DNA from: Polytrichum commune
Lineage: Eukaryota; Streptophyta; Polytrichopsida; Polytrichales; Polytrichaceae
Assembly (NCBI GenBank): GCA_950295325.1
Contig: OX485805.1
Coordinates: forward strand, 4,032,501-4,096,500
DNA: 64,000 bases
Reading direction: 5' to 3'
Below are positions 58,493-64,000 of the stretch, one piece after another. A model generated the notes under the pieces. The model was given only the letters and a program-made list of their open reading frames with translations, did not search any database and was not told the DNA's origin. The stretch's first letter is position 1, and every line of letters starts with the position of its first letter. A program made the translations under genes and the position numbers.

Positions 58493-61400
58493 GGTTGGTT
58501 TTTCCTCACATAGTGAGGACAAAGGGAGAATTTGAGTGCACCAATTACCATGGTAATTTATGTTGCTATTGTGACAACCTACGTGCACGATTTTCTAATT
58601 TACAAATCAAAGCATACACGTTTTTGCAATGGAAGTTTTTCTTACGTTCAATCATGTACAACCTCAAGATTTTATTCTATCAAGATTTTAAAATAGCATT
58701 CACAGTCGGTTCACACGATGTCCCAAACCCAAAGTTTCACTTTACATGAGGTCAATTCGTGTATTTTTAGCCGTTGAGAGCATGGAAGTTTGGGATTTGC
58801 CACTTCACACAGTCTCCAAGTCTTAAAGTCCCAAGTATGACATGGATGCCTACAATACAACACTTTTTTAGTGGTGAGGCTCGCAATTTGAGAGTTGAGA
58901 AATTGGGTCAAGCAAAAAGCTACACGCAACTTGCAACACAAGTCTCGAGAACGTTTTCCATGAAATAATTAACGTTTGAGGTAAACCATATTTCAATGGG
59001 CTCGAGGTTCAAAAGTTGGGACTTTTCCTCTATGTTAGGACTCATTGACATGAGTGGGACTCGGGACTCCACATGAACAAGCCCTTGCAATCACAAAAAT
59101 CACAACACGATGCAAATCACATTCAAGTGAAGCCTACACACATTTTCAAAATCCAGGTTGTTTGGTGGACATGTTGATGCATTTCTATTGTATCTAAATT
59201 TCATGGGTGATATATGAATCCATGGCGATCATTATTTGAGCTTTATGATATGACAAAAGAACAACTAACCAAAACGGTTTATTTGATGTTACATTTATAT
59301 TACAATCTACTAAAGAATAATGAAGATCCGATCCTTGCAAATTATTAACATATTATGATCTTAATCATCTTTGCATATTCTCTAATAAATCCTATCACAT
59401 AGTTCAACAAGTTGTAGTTTTGGACTAACCTTAATCCAATCTCACTTAAACGTCCATTACTTATGATTCCCAACAGTGATTGCACACGGTCAATACGGGT
59501 CATCATTCATGCGGTTTCCAATATTCCAAGGGTCAAGTTAAGAACAATGTCATTGGAAACAAGTATGGTAAACACTTATACCTATATTATGCACTCTAAT
59601 TCAAGACAAATGATCACGGGGATTGTTTTGAAATAGGGAAGTCAAACCCATCTTGAACATACATATTGAGGATTCTCTAACTCATGACGGTTAGGAAACA
59701 ACTTAATAGGTGCTATTCTTACATGAAGGATGAATTCCTTAAGTTGCACAATAAGTTGAACAATTGACATGTTTTCGACACCATCGTGTGGCTTTGTATA
59801 GAAAATGTAGATTTTAGATATCTAGTACCAACCCATCTCACCTTAACCATTATTCCGAAATTTCATAAGAGATCCAAATAACTTGAGTGCATCGAAGGTG
59901 AGACCGATGAAATTACCCACATCAATGGGGTTTGTTCGGCATGTGTATAGATTTTCTTTGAACAATAAAGATCCTAGATGCGTCTAGAAAAGGCTATTTA
60001 GATGCACAAGATTAAATATATGAGCTAGGAAAGAACGGGATGTTGGTGGAATGAATGCATTGTTGAGATGATGGTTTCTTATAAGGCGTTGCACTCCATT
60101 GAAATTATAATGAATTTGATTCCAAAGTTCACGAAGTCAAAAGGGTCACGGGACTAAAAGTAACAAATGTGGAATGAACCACAAGGATTGTAGCTCATTG
60201 AAACGGTGATCTTAATTGTAACAATAACTCAACAAGTAGTGTAGATCAATGATATGTTGTTCTTGAGATGCTCAAGTCAATAACTAAACTCAAAATGAAA
60301 TACTAGTATCCATCTATTAGCTATTCAAGCGAGTTGTTGGGCTTAGAATATGCGTCATTCTATTTGGGTGATGTTTTATAAGTGTGATGTATGTATGTAA
60401 TTAAATATAAGGGAAGGGGAAAAAAATCAAAACAAAACATCAATGTTCATGCACCGACGTCAATACCGTAGCTTCTAGCAGCTTGGGCAGAAGATAATTA
60501 TTTCTAAAGGTGTCTAAATTTTTGGGAAATTGATTTTGTTGAGTGTCCATAAGAAAACGAAATAACATTCAAAGTGTGCTTAAAGTCATAATAATGCAAG
60601 AGACATTTACTGGAATCCAACAAAGTAGCATTAAAGAATTTCAACAATGTCTTCACGCGGCATCAATCTCACTCATGGTCTAAGGACAATACGAACATGA
60701 TTTTGCTCCACAAGTCATGTTGACACACTACCATAAAAATGGGAATGAGACAAGCGAACGGGAATGAACGTCTAACTTATTTTAGATTACTTTTTGAATC
60801 TGCCCAATTTTAAAATATTATTTGATGGGTTGCCTAAGTCACTTTCTCACTTGAATTGATTATTAGGCAGAACGGTGCCCAAGTTGCTAGAGAGCTACGG
60901 TATAAGCATGTTATCATTTGATCATGGTCGCCCATGATTTTGTAAGTAAGTGTGTCGGAATTTGGGTCCATCTACCTCGTGAGTGCAATTTGATGGTAGT
61001 CATAAAAAATTGTTGGCAATTTGAGATCCTCATAATTATGAGTCGTGAACTTCTTACTTATGATTATGGATCAAATTTCATTAAAACATTTGCAAATTCT
61101 CCGAGTCATATAGATAGAATCTCAACGATAATGTGGCATACGGCTTTGAGAATCCCCTTAGACGATTGGACAAGAAATAGGTAGACTCATTCCCCAACCC
61201 TCTTTTCTATATTTTCTAGGATCTAAGGTAGGTACGAATGTTGTGGGGCATTTCGAACTCCACACATCTACTCGGTGCTTGGATCAAGGAGCTCTAGAAT
61301 TTAGTATGCTAGTAATTTTTTGATGAATGAGAGAGAATGTTGGTGGAAATCCCACAACTAGAGTTCGCATGTTCTCAAGATTTTTTTTTTAAAAAAAAAC

Positions 61401-62753
61401 ATTTTGGGGGGCGGGGGGGGGGGGGGGGCAAGAGAAAGGACTCAAGACAAGAGAAACCCACACATGTTTTGGTGATTTTCAAATGGAGTTTGGTGACTCA
61501 AGATAACAATATTGTAACCTTCACATGTGCCTAGCCTTGGGAACGTTAAGTTTCAAGGTTGGGTATCTTAGGAATATTCGCTTTCACCATGATCATGACT
61601 TAAGATGACAAGTGTAGATAAAAAAAACCAAGGTCACTTGGGAGAAGAGAAGAGTGGGTCGCTTGGAGACAAGTTTCACTGTGCATGGATTGGGGCCGCA
61701 ACCGTAAACATATTTAAACGCCGACTTTATTAAAAAAATTGTCCCCTTGAATGGGTCTCACCTTTTTGAAGTATTCGTATATGGTAGGGGGATATTTGAA
61801 TGGACCGAATCAACATAAAGACACCGACACCACCTTCCTAGTAGTAACGGCTAGGGATTTGTGGTGTCTATGGAAACTCATCCATTGTGTGGGTGAAAAT
61901 GTAGTGAATCACATTATAGTTTGTAAATGATTATTTTAAGACGATTTGACTCTATAAATAACATCAGAGACCCCAAATTAGGGTAGTGAAGACAGTTGGC
62001 ATGAATCAACCCTCAATTTTACAGGGGACTTGTTTTCACTACAACCTTTCCATCCATGATAGATGAGTCTACAAAGACGCCACAGACCCCAAACCAACGA
62101 TTATAGGATTCGGATTCGTGGCGTCTATGTAATCTCATTCATCTCGGATGAAGGGGCTCTAGTAACAACAACTCCCTTATAAGGTTGAGGGCCGATTCAA
62201 TCCAGGTAAACTCCCTACACGATTTAGGGGTTCTTACGCTATTTCCGGAGTCAAATCATCTATAAAGAATAAATATAATAGTCATGTTATATTATGATTC
62301 ATTACGTTTTCACCTACACAATGGAGGAGTTTATGTAGATACCATGAACGTTATCTACGATTCATGGCAACTATGTAAACTTATTCATTGTGGATGAAGG
62401 GACTCTAGTAAAGACAAGTCCCTGATAAGGTTTAGGACTAATTCATTCCAACTACACTCCACAAGACTAATTCAAGATCTCTGATGTTGTTTCAAGAATC
62501 AAATCGTCTTAAATTAATAGTTTATAGGCTATAATATAAGTAACTCGTCTTCACCTTAGCAATGGATGACTTGAACCCCTTGCTCTCCAAAGTCATGGGA
62601 CATGCAATTTCCAACCTCCAGCGCCTCTCCAAAAGTCTAAGAAACGTCGTCATCATCGAAACTTGTAAGTTGTATAGGACTTAGGGCGAGGTTCCATGTA
62701 CGGGTCCCAATCCAATTTTTGAAACATAAATGGGTTGCAGGTGGGAAAAGGGT
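57681..62753. other. Intergenic, no gene seen
   Basis: AT-rich sequence with short frames only. A (TG)n microsatellite lies at 58456-58490 and a T/A/G homopolymer cluster at 61380-61428 (G run 61413-61428). Around 61.8-62.5 kb a phrase of the type CTCATTCATTGTGG then GATGAAGGGACTCTAGTAA recurs several times with variation (near 61878, 62135 and 62382), indicating a diverged tandem repeat of about 250 bp. Confidence 0.5.
58456..58490. repeat. (TG)n microsatellite
   Basis: About 17 TG dinucleotides in intergenic DNA. Confidence 0.95.
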
Positions 62754-63003
62754 GGTGCCATGTGCCCCTTCCCCTCACCCAAGGACCGGTACCCCACATG
62801 GATGGGTGTCCCACATTATATAATGTGCAAGGACAGGCGCCAAAGTACAGGCCGTCCTAATGGTCAAGAGAAGGACATATGCCGGTTAGAGAGCTCCGGT
62901 GACCGGATTGGCCGGTCACCTTGGGTACACCCTTGGGTACTAAAGGCCTTTTTGTTCTTCCAGCCCTTTCTTTTGAAGGGTACTCCTAGGGCTCCTTGCG
63001 GTA
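62754..63003 (-). repeat. Second copy of the dispersed repeat, without the hAT insert
   Basis: Reverse complement of the repeat whose two halves lie at 1685-1837 and 3579-3684. It carries a single GTCCTAAT (ATTAGGAC on the - strand) at 62854-62861, exactly where the other copy is interrupted, and keeps the GGTGACCGG/CCGGTCACC hairpin. No coding capacity recognised; the open frame across it is not a gene. Confidence 0.8.
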
Positions 63004-64000
63004 CAATGGTACTCCTTTGTGAAGTGCAAGGTACGCATCAATCACCTACATGAGGTTTTGCAAGTGTGATGTAATATTAATATTAATTATTACTCTCTTA
63101 AGCTTATTACTATGCATGAACAATTGTTTAGTTACTATTCAAATGTATGACCAATTTGTATATTCATTGAATTAGAGATCTTTTTAGGGTTTAAGGTTTA
63201 GAATTCATATGACATTCATCAATATTCAATATTATAAACTTTGTAAATATCATATACGTTCTAATTTATTGATCATTTTTGTTTTGTGCTCCATCCATCT
63301 TCTTCTTCTTTGATGTTTTTTTATGTTAAAGTTTGTGGTTGTTATTTGGTTTGTTTTTCATGTTCTCCAACTTTTCATGATCACACTTACACAACTAACC
63401 TTTTGTTGCATTAACAAATATACGATGAGGCATCAAAAACGGATTGAAATTTAGATCCCCCTTGATTTAGATATGATTATCATAATTTCATGTTTGATAG
63501 TTTCTTAATAAAAGATATAAATCCTCCCACATGTGTTCATTATTGAATGTGGAGTATCAGTTAAGATCTGAATCTAATGTAGTCCAATCTCTTTTAGATT
63601 TCGTTATGGTGTTTGTTCTTTCAAATTGATCCTCATCTACCCACGCTCCGATCAAAATGTAGGTGTTTTGTAGATAGGTTTTTAATTTGGGTTCCAATTA
63701 ACAAAAACACACAAGGTAGACTAAATAAGTGTCAAATTGAACTCTAAGTGTCATTATTGAGTTAGTCAATAGATCACAATGGCGGTGTTATGAGATTAAA
63801 ATGATAATCACGGGGAAAAAACTTATTAAGTGAGGTTTAGGATGTTATTAAATTGAGGATTGGGGTATTAGGATCACTCAATGCAGTACATGCAATTGCT
63901 TAGTCTCTCCCTTACAACCAACACTCGACCTCGGGGGGTTCACTCCCTCTTATATTTTGCATACACATGCATTCGGGACTTATTTATTGGGGGGAGGGGG
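63004..64000. other. Intergenic, no gene seen
   Basis: AT-rich with short frames only. The phrase CCTCCCA.TGTGTTCA.TATTGA then GTAGTCCAATCTCTTTT (about 63523-63592) resembles 48606-48676 in the HDAC paralogue intron, so a dispersed repeat is shared, but its limits are unclear. Confidence 0.4.

Overview
This is a stretch of a nuclear genome from a land plant. The coding content is split by GT-AG introns, AT-rich intergenic DNA is full of mobile-element debris, short CCCTAAA runs occur (plant telomere type), and the recognisable genes are plant-style: class II (HDA1-type) histone deacetylases and CYP71-clan cytochrome P450s. Nothing here fixes the species. The P450 family and its two-intron structure do not look like a typical angiosperm CYP71 gene (usually one intron), so a lycophyte, fern or other non-flowering plant is my weak guess.

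Layout. 1-5 kb: a repeat interrupted by a dead hAT transposon that still has its terminal inverted repeats and an 8-bp target duplication. 5.2-30.5 kb: a head-to-tail array of three related P450 copies on the + strand: a truncated pseudogene at 5.7 kb, an intact three-exon gene at 14.0-16.6 kb (531 aa) and a second intact three-exon gene at 27.8-30.5 kb (536 aa). Between them lie a 2.4-kb direct/inverted repeat cluster, a 725-bp TIR element, a 564-bp Harbinger-type MITE, a frameshifted pogo-like transposase and a tRNA-type SINE. 32.5-49.2 kb: two histone deacetylase genes in tandem on the - strand. I could join ten exons for each, with matching intron positions and phases, giving 439 and 440 aa. 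The downstream copy keeps all catalytic residues; the upstream copy has lost the first His of the catalytic His-His pair (RPPGHHAE has become RPPGLHAE) while staying fully open. 50.4-57.7 kb: a GC-rich block with an intact PIF/Harbinger-type DDE transposase facing an intact Myb/SANT trihelix-like protein, probably one autonomous or recently active element. 57.7-64 kb: AT-rich DNA with no gene I can support, plus a second copy of the repeat from the left end, which preserves the empty site of the hAT insertion.

How it fits together. The P450s are ER-membrane monooxygenases of unknown substrate, multiplied by local duplication that carried the 5' flank along. The HDACs are a second tandem duplication, one copy probably an active lysine deacetylase and the other a candidate pseudoenzyme. 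Most of the rest is explained by at least six kinds of mobile element, several with ends, target duplications or empty sites readable inside this one window.
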